The position numbers were made by a program, and so were the translations under genes. 64,000 nucleotides of DNA from Shewanella nanhaiensis (GTDB lineage: Bacteria > Pseudomonadota > Gammaproteobacteria > Enterobacterales > Shewanellaceae). Of the stretch, positions 34,944 through 44,700 are shown in pieces. The stretch lies in the NCBI RefSeq assembly GCF_019457885.1, contig NZ_JAHZST010000007.1, forward strand, positions 1 to 64,000, given 5' to 3'. A model generated the notes under the pieces. That model was given only the letters and a program-made list of their open reading frames with translations. It made no database searches and had not been told where the DNA came from. Numbering within the stretch: the first letter of the stretch is position 1; the number at the start of each line of letters is the position of its first letter.

Positions 34944-34964
34944 AATGATCTCCTTGTTAATTAT

Positions 34965-35339
34965 TTACTCAGCCAGCCAGATTCGATCGGCCTTCATATA
35001 ACCGCTAAGAGTGCCTCGCATCTGTATTTGGACATTTCGTTGGCTGGCTTGGGCGGCAAGTGCAGTAGAGTAAAACAATTTGGCAAACTCAGGGTTTTCA
35101 GTAATGAATACTGCTGCTGCCACTCCAGAGTTTAGTGACATATTAGCTTCACTTCCTAAAGCGGGGTCCATCGCTTCATCAAAATACAGCAAGATCAAAT
35201 TACTTGAGTTAACGTAAATTCGGCTCACCTTGCCATCATATTGGCAATAACCGTTATAACTACTATAACAAGCTGGCGCCGATGCTTGTGCACTAAAACT
35301 CATCAACAAGGATACGACTAAAAGCATTAATGTTTTCAC
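34965..35339 (-). CDS. small secreted protein, island family member A6
   Basis: 124 aa; signal peptide to about 19 (A-Q-A-S-A). Divergent: both mature cysteines lie near the N-terminus (P-A-C-Y and Y-C-Q-Y) and the usual later pair is missing. The first strand (G-K-V-S-R-I-Y-V), the helix L-F-Y-S-T-A-L-A-A-Q-A-S and the strand R-N-V-Q-I-Q-M still place it in the family. A 126-bp AT-rich gap lies upstream, which may hold an internal promoter. Confidence 0.7.
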   Translation of the reverse strand: MKTLMLLVVSLLMSFSAQASAPACYSSYNGYCQYDGKVSRIYVNSSNLILLYFDEAMDPALGSEANMSLNSGVAAAVFITENPEFAKLFYSTALAAQASQRNVQIQMRGTLSGYMKADRIWLAE

Positions 35340-35465
35340 TCTACACTCCTTTGTTTATCAGTATATTTAAGTCAAAAATATTGGGGATTGAAAATATATA
35401 TTTAATCTTCGACTAACCACCATATTTAACCTCTCCATTATTTTCTAATTCCCACCTGTTAAATA

Positions 35466-35801
35466 TCACTTATACATCCAGACGCTTACAATTTTAGGGT
35501 GATTATTATTCTGCCCACCACAACCGCTCAGCCAAAATCTAACAGTTTTTTCAGCCATAAACGCAGCTAATAAGGTGGAGTGTAAAGTAATATAATTAGC
35601 ATCGGTGGGTCTAATGGCAAAATAGCTAGCACTGGGGCAGTTATCTGGATTATTAGTAATGGTTGGAACATGCACCATAGTCCAACCATTATTGACATAT
35701 ATATTCTCTATTACACCTGAACCTGTACCACCACTAGCATCAGCATGAAGAGAGATAAAACATAGAACAAGAATAAGTACACAAAATTTAAATTTCATCA
35801 T
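35466..35801 (-). CDS. small secreted protein, island family member A5
   Basis: 111 aa starting at M-M-K-F-K-F; AAGG lies five to eight bases before the two possible ATGs. The signal peptide ends near H-A-D-A-S. Mature features: G-V-I-E-N-I-Y-V, cysteine D-N-C-P, helix L-H-S-T-L-L-A-A-F-M-A, strand K-T-V-R-F-W-L, cysteine S-G-C-G, final strand K-I-V-S-V-W. The gene starts eight bases after the A4 stop. Confidence 0.73.
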   Translation of the reverse strand: MMKFKFCVLILVLCFISLHADASGGTGSGVIENIYVNNGWTMVHVPTITNNPDNCPSASYFAIRPTDANYITLHSTLLAAFMAEKTVRFWLSGCGGQNNNHPKIVSVWMYK

Positions 35802-35808
35802 AACAACC

Positions 35809-36159
35809 TTAATCAATATGCTCTATTGCATATAGCTTGCACCAGAAATTACTACTACCATTCCACCTTTGATCATTTAAACCATTAACGCGCACTTCTG
35901 CTTTTGAGTGGTATGCTGCCAAGATCATACTTAAATTAGCTTCAAAGCCTGCATCACTTTTCGCGATCCAATAACCATAGCAACCACTAGTAGGATTATT
36001 CACAGTAAAAATCACATCTCCGCCACCATACTGATTATATGATATCAGTCGATTGATTGTTGTTTTCGAAGTTGACTCTGTTGCAGCATAACTATTGGAG
36101 CTCACCAGAAATATAAATAAAGATGCAAAAATTAGTACAAACCTAGTTTTATTCATCAT
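35809..36159 (-). CDS. small secreted protein, island family member A4
   Basis: 116 aa; signal peptide to about 25 (S-Y-A-A). Cysteines in S-G-C-Y and F-W-C-K. Helix F-E-A-N-L-S-M-I-L-A-A-Y-H-S, then A-E-V-R-V-N-G. The L-A-A core and the position of both cysteines match the family, although overall identity to neighbours is low. Confidence 0.72.
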   Translation of the reverse strand: MMNKTRFVLIFASLFIFLVSSNSYAATESTSKTTINRLISYNQYGGGDVIFTVNNPTSGCYGYWIAKSDAGFEANLSMILAAYHSKAEVRVNGLNDQRWNGSSNFWCKLYAIEHID

Positions 36160-36193
36160 AAAATCCTTTTCTTAAACCACAACAAACAGATTA

Positions 36194-36511
36194 CTAATTT
36201 ACTTCCAATAAACCAGTGATAACACAAGTGGTGTGAGTATTGTCTATAACATATCTCAAGCTCTTACCTCTTGCTTTGGCTGAAAGCGCATAGGCATACT
36301 GCGCCTTATCAAATTCGGTGCCACTCATATTAATTTGAGCACGGCTATAGCTGCAGTGCTCAGGAAACTGCGGAGAGGAGATATAAGCCACACCGTTATT
36401 TAGATATAGTGACCAATCAGTCAAGGTCGTACTTGGCCAATATCGACTGGCATCAGCGCTATTGGCAAAAATTAAACAGCTAAAAGCCACTAATAAACTA
36501 AAACTGCGCAT
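36194..36511 (-). CDS. small secreted protein, island family member A3
   Basis: 105 aa; signal peptide to about 21 (S-A-D-A-S). Cysteines E-H-C-S and T-T-C-V. The helix is A-Q-Y-A-Y-A-L-S-A-K-A-R-G with L-S-A instead of L-A-A, then K-S-L-R-Y-V-I. It ends directly after the final strand (I-T-G-L-L-E-V). Confidence 0.7.
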   Translation of the reverse strand: MRSFSLLVAFSCLIFANSADASRYWPSTTLTDWSLYLNNGVAYISSPQFPEHCSYSRAQINMSGTEFDKAQYAYALSAKARGKSLRYVIDNTHTTCVITGLLEVN

Positions 36512-36537
36512 CGAAACTTCCTTTTATCTAACTTAAA

Positions 36538-36891
36538 CTAGTTATCAGCTATTGCTAACGTAGTAACATAACCATTCGCATCTTGAGCACCGGCATTATA
36601 AGTCACAGTCACCGTGCTTTTGGCATGTTTAGCTGCCAGTAAAAGCGCATAAAATTGATCGAAAGCGATGTCAGAAGCCCGTACAGTGAAGTAACTAATT
36701 CCCGCAGGCATAGTATCTAACTTATATAACATGCCCCCTCTCCAACCATTGCCCCAATCACCACCATACAGGTTGATCCGTCCCACTTTGCCTGCTTGAT
36801 TCTCTGCAAATACCTGCTGGCTAAATAGACTCAGCATGAGCAGGCTTAAGACCATCACCTTAGAGCTAAGCATTGATAGTTTCATATTCAT
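36538..36891 (-). CDS. small secreted protein, island family member A2 (no cysteines)
   Basis: 117 aa; long signal peptide to about 29 (Q-V-F-A-E). The mature part has no cysteine at all, unlike almost all siblings, but keeps G-K-V-G-R-I-N-L-Y-G-G, the helix F-Y-A-L-L-L-A-A-K-H-A and the strand S-T-V-T-V-T-Y. If the cysteines of other members form disulfides, this one must fold without them. Confidence 0.72.
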   Translation of the reverse strand: MNMKLSMLSSKVMVLSLLMLSLFSQQVFAENQAGKVGRINLYGGDWGNGWRGGMLYKLDTMPAGISYFTVRASDIAFDQFYALLLAAKHAKSTVTVTYNAGAQDANGYVTTLAIADN

Positions 36892-36976
36892 TCCTTTGTT
36901 TAAATTGTGGCCGAGCGGTAAAAGCTAATGGACTCAGGCATCTTTTATCTATTTACACACGACCTAACAAAAAATC

Positions 36977-37330
36977 TTAATCCACCAGTTTCGGCCCAAA
37001 ATACCAACCAGTAAGCCATCCCCATGGGGTGTGGCTATCTGTTGAACAATCTTTGCCATCATTGAACCACAAGGTCACATCTTTCTGACTCATCTGCGCT
37101 GCAATAAGGGTCGAAAAAATGACTTTACAGGTTTCAGTATCTACACCATTTTGGTCTACAGAGACAGAGCACAAAACAGGCCAAGATAATGGCCCTATAC
37201 GCTCAGCCAAAAGTTGGCCATTTTTTGGACCCAAGCTAACGCCTGATACCTTTCCTTGGCAGATATAAGCCGCGCTCACGACACAGGAAATGCTCCAGAT
37301 ACTCAATATGAGTAATATTCTAATAATCAT
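36977..37330 (-). CDS. small secreted protein, island family member A1 (four-Cys subtype)
   Basis: 117 aa; signal peptide to about 20 (V-V-S-A-A). First gene of array A in the direction of transcription. Family plan: a leading G-K-V-x-x-V/I strand, a glycine turn, a second strand, a helix with core T-L-I-A-A-Q-M-S, a V-T-L-W-F strand and a cysteine after it. Here four cysteines occur (Y-I-C-Q, V-L-C-S, T-E-T-C, K-D-C-S). The same spacing is seen in members B3 and B9 of the other array, which defines a subtype shared between arrays. Function is unknown; the fold could be a small beta-barrel with one helix. Confidence 0.75.
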   Translation of the reverse strand: MIIRILLILSIWSISCVVSAAYICQGKVSGVSLGPKNGQLLAERIGPLSWPVLCSVSVDQNGVDTETCKVIFSTLIAAQMSQKDVTLWFNDGKDCSTDSHTPWGWLTGWYFGPKLVD

Positions 37331-37461
37331 AATCTCTCCCTAGACGACTAATACTCCAAATACAGATATAACAATTGCCCGAGACTTATTCATGACTAGA
37401 GTAAACTTATAATCTCTGAGCTTTTATAGTCTGATTTAAATTTACTCTGACCCCATTTACC

Positions 37462-38247
37462 CAGAGCCCTTTAGCAATTCTCTACTATACTTAGCACCCA
37501 AGCCTTACCTTTATCCAAGGAACGGATATGCCAAGAAAACCACGCTTTTATGCCCCTGACATTACCTGCCACATTGTTCAACGAGGCAACAATCGTTCCG
37601 CATGCTTCTTTGCAGAAGACGATTTCAAAATCTACATTAACGCACTCACTGGCGCGCTAATTCAATATAATGTAAAACTACATGCTTTCGTGCTAATGAC
37701 TAATCATGTTCACCTGCTTATGACTCCTTCAACAACTGAAGGCATCTCACAAGTAATGCAAAGTGTCGGCCGCACTTATGTCAGTACGATAAACCGACTT
37801 TACCAGCGTACTGGTACCCTTTGGGAGGGGCGTCATAAAGCCTGCCTTATCGATAGCGAAGCCTACTTCATAGCTTGTCTACGCTACATCGAACTCAATC
37901 CAGTAAGAGCAAACATGATTAAACATCCCAGCGAATACCCATGGTCAAGCTATCAATTTCATGGTGCAGGAAAACAGATTGCTTGCCTAACACCACATCC
38001 ACTCTATCAATAACTTGGCTCTACACCAGAGCTTCGACAACATCGATATCGAGAGCTATTCAATACAGAGCTGCCACCAGAACAAATCCATACCATTAGA
38101 AACTGTTTAAATCACAATTTTCCTCTAGGAAGCGATAAATTCAGAGCCGACATTGAAGCTCACCTTAACGTCAGATTCGGCCATCTAGCACCTGGACACC
38201 CTAACAAACCTAAGTAAACCTAAAGAGCTAAAAACTAAAGGGCTCTG
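37462..38247. mobile_element. RAYT transposase unit bounded by inverted REP-like sequences
   Basis: CAGAGCCCTTTAG at 37462-37474 and its exact reverse complement CTAAAGGGCTCTG at 38235-38247 bound the transposase gene. CTCTGACCCC motifs occur on both sides (37445-37454, and again after the right copy near 38243-38252). This is the usual setting of a REP-associated tyrosine transposase. The same right-end sequence recurs at 51547-51559 without the gene. Confidence 0.65.
37528..38217 (+). pseudogene. REP-associated tyrosine transposase (RAYT, IS200-like) with internal stop
   Basis: The Y1 transposase fold is clear: N-terminal R-F-Y-A-P-D-I-T-C-H-I-V-Q-R-G-N-N, the metal-binding H-U-H motif in T-N-H-V-H-L-L-M, and the helix Y-I-E-L-N-P-V-R-A with E-Y-P-W-S-S-Y. 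An in-frame TAA at 38011-38013 stops it after 161 residues (H-P-L-Y-Q). The same frame continues for 67 codons with typical family sequence (L-G-S-T-P-E-L-R-Q-H-R-Y-R-E-L-F) to TAA at 38215-38217, giving 229 codons. The catalytic core precedes the stop, so a shortened protein might retain activity. It is the only island gene on the plus strand. Confidence 0.85.
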
Positions 38248-38276
38248 ACCCCTTTATTCTTTATTCTTAGACCCCT

Positions 38277-38714
38277 TTATTCTCTATCTTCCAAAATTAA
38301 CAACCATTTTTTCAACAAAGAATCATCACCAAAAAATTGAATACTTATGTTGCAATCAGTTAGAACAAAGCTATTCACGACTAGTTCTTCATTAATCCTA
38401 ACTGTAAACTTTTTTTCATATAAAACAGTTTCATCATCTAAGTTGTATCTTTTACTATAAATTTCATTTAATTCCCCATTACAAGCCGTCCCATAATTTG
38501 ATACTTCAAATGCTATATCTCCATTTGGCATATCCCCTCTAACTGCTGAAATATTTTTTTTAGGGAAAATAGGCCTTATTTCTATTCCCTCGGTCAAAGG
38601 TAACGATCTATTAAAAATATATAGCGTATTGTTTCCAGCTTGAACTGCACAACCAACTACGCTCAGCAATATAATCAAAATATATTTACTACAAACCAAA
38701 ATACGCCTCCCCAT
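38277..38714 (-). CDS. lipoprotein downstream of Rhs1, putative immunity protein
   Basis: 145 aa from M-G-R-R-I-L, with a lipobox-like L-L-S-V-V-G-C. An upstream in-frame start at 38744 is less likely. The start lies inside the last codons of the Rhs gene (26-bp overlap), the position of immunity genes in polymorphic toxin loci. The mature domain of about 120 residues contains two more cysteines (T-A-C-N and T-D-C-N) and is beta-rich; no family is recognised. A membrane-anchored periplasmic immunity protein would fit a toxin tip acting in the periplasm or membrane. This role is inferred from position. Confidence 0.65.
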   Translation of the reverse strand: MGRRILVCSKYILIILLSVVGCAVQAGNNTLYIFNRSLPLTEGIEIRPIFPKKNISAVRGDMPNGDIAFEVSNYGTACNGELNEIYSKRYNLDDETVLYEKKFTVRINEELVVNSFVLTDCNISIQFFGDDSLLKKWLLILEDRE

Positions 38715-41700
38715 AACTTCTAATAATATATTGACTCTTAACATTCGTAGGTAGATTAGCTACACCAAATTGTAAATACTCAGTAAATGCACTTCTTACA
38801 ACTGAACCTGCACCTAAAGCATTCCCTAAACCAATTTTGATTGTTGATTCTGCATAGCCTTTCCCTATTGACAAGGCACTTTGCAACGCGGCATCCTTTA
38901 CAAATTCAGACTTAAGCACCCCCATTCTAGCTTGAAATTGAAGCATATGCTCTTCAGAATATTCAGGAAAAAGTTTCACTAAATCACCTGCATCCATCCC
39001 TCGCAACAGGTCATTAGCTGCTAGCAAATCAGTATCTCTAACTCCCCTTGCTTTAAATTCTTTCAACTTCTTATTCACTCTTTCTCTAGGAGTATTATTT
39101 TCTTTTGTAAGTGCACCATTCAACGCAAAAGCAAATGCAGCGGTCATAGCTCCATTAGCAAACTTGCCTCCTGATACTACAGAAGCAGTCCCACCAATTG
39201 CAGCAGAAACAATCGCACCGCCAATTATATTATTCGGAACGATATTGGCAGCAAAAGCAGCCTTAGACAGGCCTGCGGCTAAGAACCCAGATCCAAAATC
39301 CCCTCCCTGTATCTCAGCTAACACCCCTCCAGCAACACCATGGGCAAAAATATGACCGGGCCCATTTTGTGTAAAGAAACCAGTAGCATCTGCATTAAAG
39401 GCTTGACCTATTCCATAAAAAACAGCTGCTGATAATGCCGCCCGGCCACCAGCATGAATCGATGCCCTCAAATCACCGGTTGCATAATAAGTTAATGTTG
39501 ATGTTGCTAAAGCAGTAAAACCTATACTACAAGGGCCACAAAAAATAGTTGTAACAACACCAACAGCAGTAACAGACAGTTGAGTTAACGTCTTACTATT
39601 TGAAATAAATCGATGAGTATGATGAGAAAGTATCGCACCTTTAATTCCACCTAAGCCAAATCCAGCTAACTTAGCTAAAGTGTCAAAAAAATACCCACTC
39701 GGATCGGTATAAGTCAGCGGGTTATTCAGCACATAACTATAACGGTTATAGTTCTGAAGATTACTTGGTGCTTGTATAAAAGGATCTGCCTGCATGAAGC
39801 GCGCTAAGGTTGGATCATAGATGCGTCCGCCCATCTGGATAATATCCAGACCAGGTAGCATTTCATGTCCTGTATAGCCGCGCTCTATCGGCATAATCGC
39901 TTGCACTATACTCGAACCCGACAGCTTCATCGGTTTACCAAAGGCGGTATAGAAGTACTGCTCTAGTACATCACCGGTCTTATTGGTCACCGTCAAGATT
40001 GAGCCCTGGTGGTCGGTATGCTGGTACTGCACCTCTTCACTATTACCTAAGGTGGTATTTTGATTACGTACCACCATAATATTACCCAGCATATACTTAT
40101 GGCGGGTGTTCTCTAATGTACTACCTGTATAACGGCGTTCTTTTTGGTAAATTTTGCCCACATAATCGGTCTTAAAGGTCTTCCAGTCATTCCCCTCCAG
40201 ACGATAGTCAGTTCGGCTAAACACAGCGCGATTATGGTTGTATCGATAATCAGTGTATTGGCTACCCGCTTGAATACGGCTGGCTTTGTCGAAGGCATTA
40301 TAGGTAAAGGTACGGCGGCCATCTGACTCGATATTGCCATTAGCATCGTAATTAAACTTGCTATAGGTTTTACCATCAACGGTTGCACTATTGAGCCTAT
40401 TAGCACTCACAGTTTGTAGATAATCGTAACTGGCTAAATTAACCGAGTAACTACCACTGGCATAACCTTTACGGCTCTTGATATTGCCAAAGCCATCATA
40501 ACTGTACTTCTCATCATAACTGTAACCCGTCAAACTGCCTGAGCCGACGCTTAGGTCTCGCGTTTCAATGCGATTTAGCGTGTCGTAGGTAAAGGTTTCA
40601 CTAAAGGAGAGAGTTTGCCCCCCTGCACTGTTGTAGTAACTGTGCGCCCTAAACTCAACGTTACCTTTAGCATCGAAGCTGCCATAACTTAGCTTATGGA
40701 TATCGCGACTGCCTTTTGCAAGATCAATATAACTAATTCGCCCTGTGCGGCTGTTAAAACCACGCTCTTCACTGGTGCCATTCGCAAAGGTTTGATTGGT
40801 AATATTGCCCAATGCATCCATGGCGGTAATTTTACGTAAGTCACGATTGCTACTGTCTCTTTGCAGATAGAGGTAATTATTAGCGTTGTAGTAGAAGTTA
40901 ACGTAAAAGGTGCCATTATTAGACGGGTAATGTTGACGGCTTAACTGACCTTTAGCGTTATATTCGCTTCGGGTGCTGTAACTGCTGCCATCTACAATAA
41001 AGTCTGTTTGAGCTGGACGACCATAATCATCATAGTGATAAGTTTCACTCGACTCTACGAGCGCAGAAGTTGCGCAGCTTGTTTGCCCTGCCCATTGCTT
41101 CACCCATGCAGGCTTCCCCACATTATGAAGGCTTGTACTACTGCCATAGCCCCAACATGACAGACTGGTATTATCTTTTCGCCACAGCATACGCCCCATG
41201 GCATCATACTGAGTTGTAGTTGTTTGATTTTTTGCATCAGTCTGTGTGAGCAGTTCGCCAAAGTCATTATAGGTATAACTCCAGCTACCTTTATCTGGAT
41301 CATTAGTGGTGGTTTTACGACCGTAAGCATCAAACCCAGTGGTGATCGATTGGTTTTTCCAAGCACCACTTTTATCTCTTGCCTTAGTTGTTACTTTGCG
41401 AGTATTACCAAAAGCATCATAGTAGTAGTTAATCACTTGACTCTGGGGATCTGTTCGCGCAATAAGCTGACCATCTGCACTGTAGGTATCCTTATACTGT
41501 AAGCCTTTCTCATCAATTGAGGTGGTAACCAGACCATTAATCTTGCTATATACGGTTACAGTACCTGATTCAGCAAGTTTGTCCTGTTTATATACTCGCC
41601 CTAATGCATCGTAATACTGTCTTGATTTGACACTCGATGCAGCGCCATAATTAGGTACACTTTGATGAGTAACACGCCCTAGTTTGTCATAGGTCGATCC

Positions 41701-44700
41701 GGTAACAATCCAGCTGCCATCAAAACCTTTAACCTGCTGCTCACGCTGACGACCAAACTTATCGAAGTAACTCACCGATTGAGGTTTATTGCTGCTGGAC
41801 GTGGTTTCAGTAATGAAGTTTTTATCACAGGTCGTACATAGACTACGATTGGTTTCGGTATAGTTGCCATCAGCTAACACTTGGCGTACTACCTGCCCTT
41901 GAATATCGAAATAGCTGGTCGAAGCTAATTTATTCGGGCCTGTGGTGGTTTTACTAAAGATACGTCCCGGTGTAGCTGTCGTACCCGACTTACCGTTATA
42001 AAGGTAGGTTTCAGACTCACCATTTTGGTTCATCTGGCTTGCAAGGTATTGACCACGACTATCATAGAACCAATATTGGCCACGTTTATGATAGCTTGAT
42101 GAGTTGTGCTTACCGTAACTTTGCTCTGCGACCTTATTACCGTATTTATCGTAGAAAAAAGCGGTGGTGAGACCATTAACCTGGGACTCCCGCAACATAC
42201 CATTAGGGTAGTAGCTGAACTTTGTACTACGCGTCTGAGATTCAGACTGGCCACTAGCGGTATTTTGGTTACGGGTTTTGGTCACAGTAGTGGTGTAAAG
42301 ACGACCGAAACGTTTAGCGTCTGGTTGTGAACCAGATTGCGCCGCCTTCTGACTATGACTTCGCGCTAAGGCAACCGCGTTACTATTAATAACAGCATAG
42401 GCAGAGTTTGAGTAAACGTTATCTGTTTGCGTTTTATGGATCACGCTGCCTGCGGCATTTTTTACTTCCACAAGACTTCGAGTCAGGTTATTTGCATTGT
42501 CGTGAGTATTAGTCGTTAACGTTTCACTGACTGTTTTATGGTTAGTTGCAGTCGTGCCATCTGAAGAGAGGTCTAGAGCGTAACTAGTCTCTTTTGATGT
42601 ATTGAGGTACACATGAACACCACCACTAGCGCTTACCGTCTCAGTGTACGTATTTAGGGCTTTGCTCAATAAGTCATCTTTATATTTTCGAATGGTGCTC
42701 TTTGGCATACCCGTTAACGGGTATAGCTGATGATACTGAGTTGTAGTAACCACATTCGATTGTGGATCTGTGGTTTGTACAGTTTCAAAGCCTAAGAATC
42801 CACGACCTTTTTTGTGTGCCAATGGCCCACCATAGGCATATTGCACCAACACAGATTCAGTATCTGTCGACTGAGTCGCCGCCTCTGTAACCACGTACAT
42901 GCCTGCGATCGGCGTAATGTAATCCTCATCATTCGGCTTTTGACTCGACTCGAGGTTTATCAGAGGGATCCCGCTATTTAACGGTGCATAAGCGATATTT
43001 GTTTCAACACCGAAGCCATTGGTAATTTTAGTCAGTACGTGCTCTTTGGTATAGGGCCGAGTTGCTTTTTGTATTTTCCAAGAGCCTGTACTGGACGATG
43101 CATAGAGTAGATCTAACTTGGCGTCGCCATCGACATCGGCCAGACGCATGGCAGTTTCGATTGGATTTGAATTGGTGCCAACCAAAATTGAACCACGCTC
43201 GATAAAGTTAGCGCTTTCAGCAGTTGAACTTGGGCCAGAGAGAATAATGTTATATTTTTTGGTGGAGGTCGCCGCTAAGATATCAGCTCTACCATCGGCA
43301 TCAAGATCGACAAACTGATGACGGTTATAGATGTTTGCAGTTTTCGCTTCGATACCAACAAGTGCTTTTACAGCAGTAAATGTGCCATCACCTTTCGATA
43401 GACGGTAGTACCACCTTTCACCTGAGATATAGGCAATATCAGTTAAACCATCACCATTGAAATCTGCCGCCCTAAGTGCTTTTAATGTTGTTCCAAGGCG
43501 GCTGCTATCAGTTGCGGTGTAAGTTACTTGGCCACTACTACTCACTGATGCAACAAAAGCAAAGGTTTTATAAGAGTATGTAAACCTTGTTCCACAGTCA
43601 TATCCATTGGTTCCAACTTCTTGCTGTGAAGTTATTGACTCAGTTTTTTGAGAATAGGGGATCTCACCACAACCTGGATCTGGCAGCACTTCGGTGGTTT
43701 TTTTCACTTTCATTACGATATCGGTTAAGCCATCGCCATTAACATCAATCATGGCTGAGTTCTTTATATTCGCCGACATGTTAGCGATATTGTTACCGTA
43801 AGCCTGATAGGCAGTTGCACCACTGAAACTTGCAGGAAGTGCCAATGAAATGGATTTAGCAGCAGAGAATGTACCGCCTAAGTTATGGTAATATTTCAGA
43901 GTTGAACCGGATTTAAAGACGATATCTTGCAAGCCATCACCGTCGACATCGGCAACAATGGTGTTCTTGTAAGCTGAAGAGGAGATACCCAGTGATTTAT
44001 AGGTAAAATCATAGTTAACATTAAATGTTTCACAAAAATACTCTACTTCCCCGTTGCCATCTTGCCATAATGGTTCACAATTCTCTTCCTCACCAGTACT
44101 GGGATCTGAACTGATCACGTGCCAGTTACCTGACGTAAATGGTATTAGCAAGTCCTGTTTACCATCTCCGTTATAATCGATGACTCTGGCATAGCCTTTT
44201 TCACCAATACTTGCGTTACTGATCACTTGGGTTTTATTAGTAATTGAACTCGTTTTAATGGTACGGACAATTGGTTCAGCATTAAGGTAGTTCTGACTAA
44301 ATCTTGTAGGTAGAGATACCGTCGATTCGTTAGTCACGACCTCCCAATCTGTAGTGTAATAGTTCCATTTACTGTTTTTAAGAAACAGCATATCAGCGTA
44401 ACCATCACCATTAAAATCTAACACTTGGGTATAGAATCTATCGCTATTACTTGATGCAGCTGAATAAGATGAGGACTCAAACGGCACTAAATCAGGCGTA
44501 CTGTGTGAGGCTTTGCACCAACTGCCAGCCTCATTATCACTAGCATCGCAATAAGTAACAGAATTGCACACTATCTCATTTGCTGTATCGGTCTGACCAA
44601 TGTGACACATCTCATAAGACAGGGTTGTGGTTTTACGCGTAGGTTGCTCAAATTCAAATGTGGTGGCTGGTAGACAATTAGTATTCTCTTCATCAAAACA

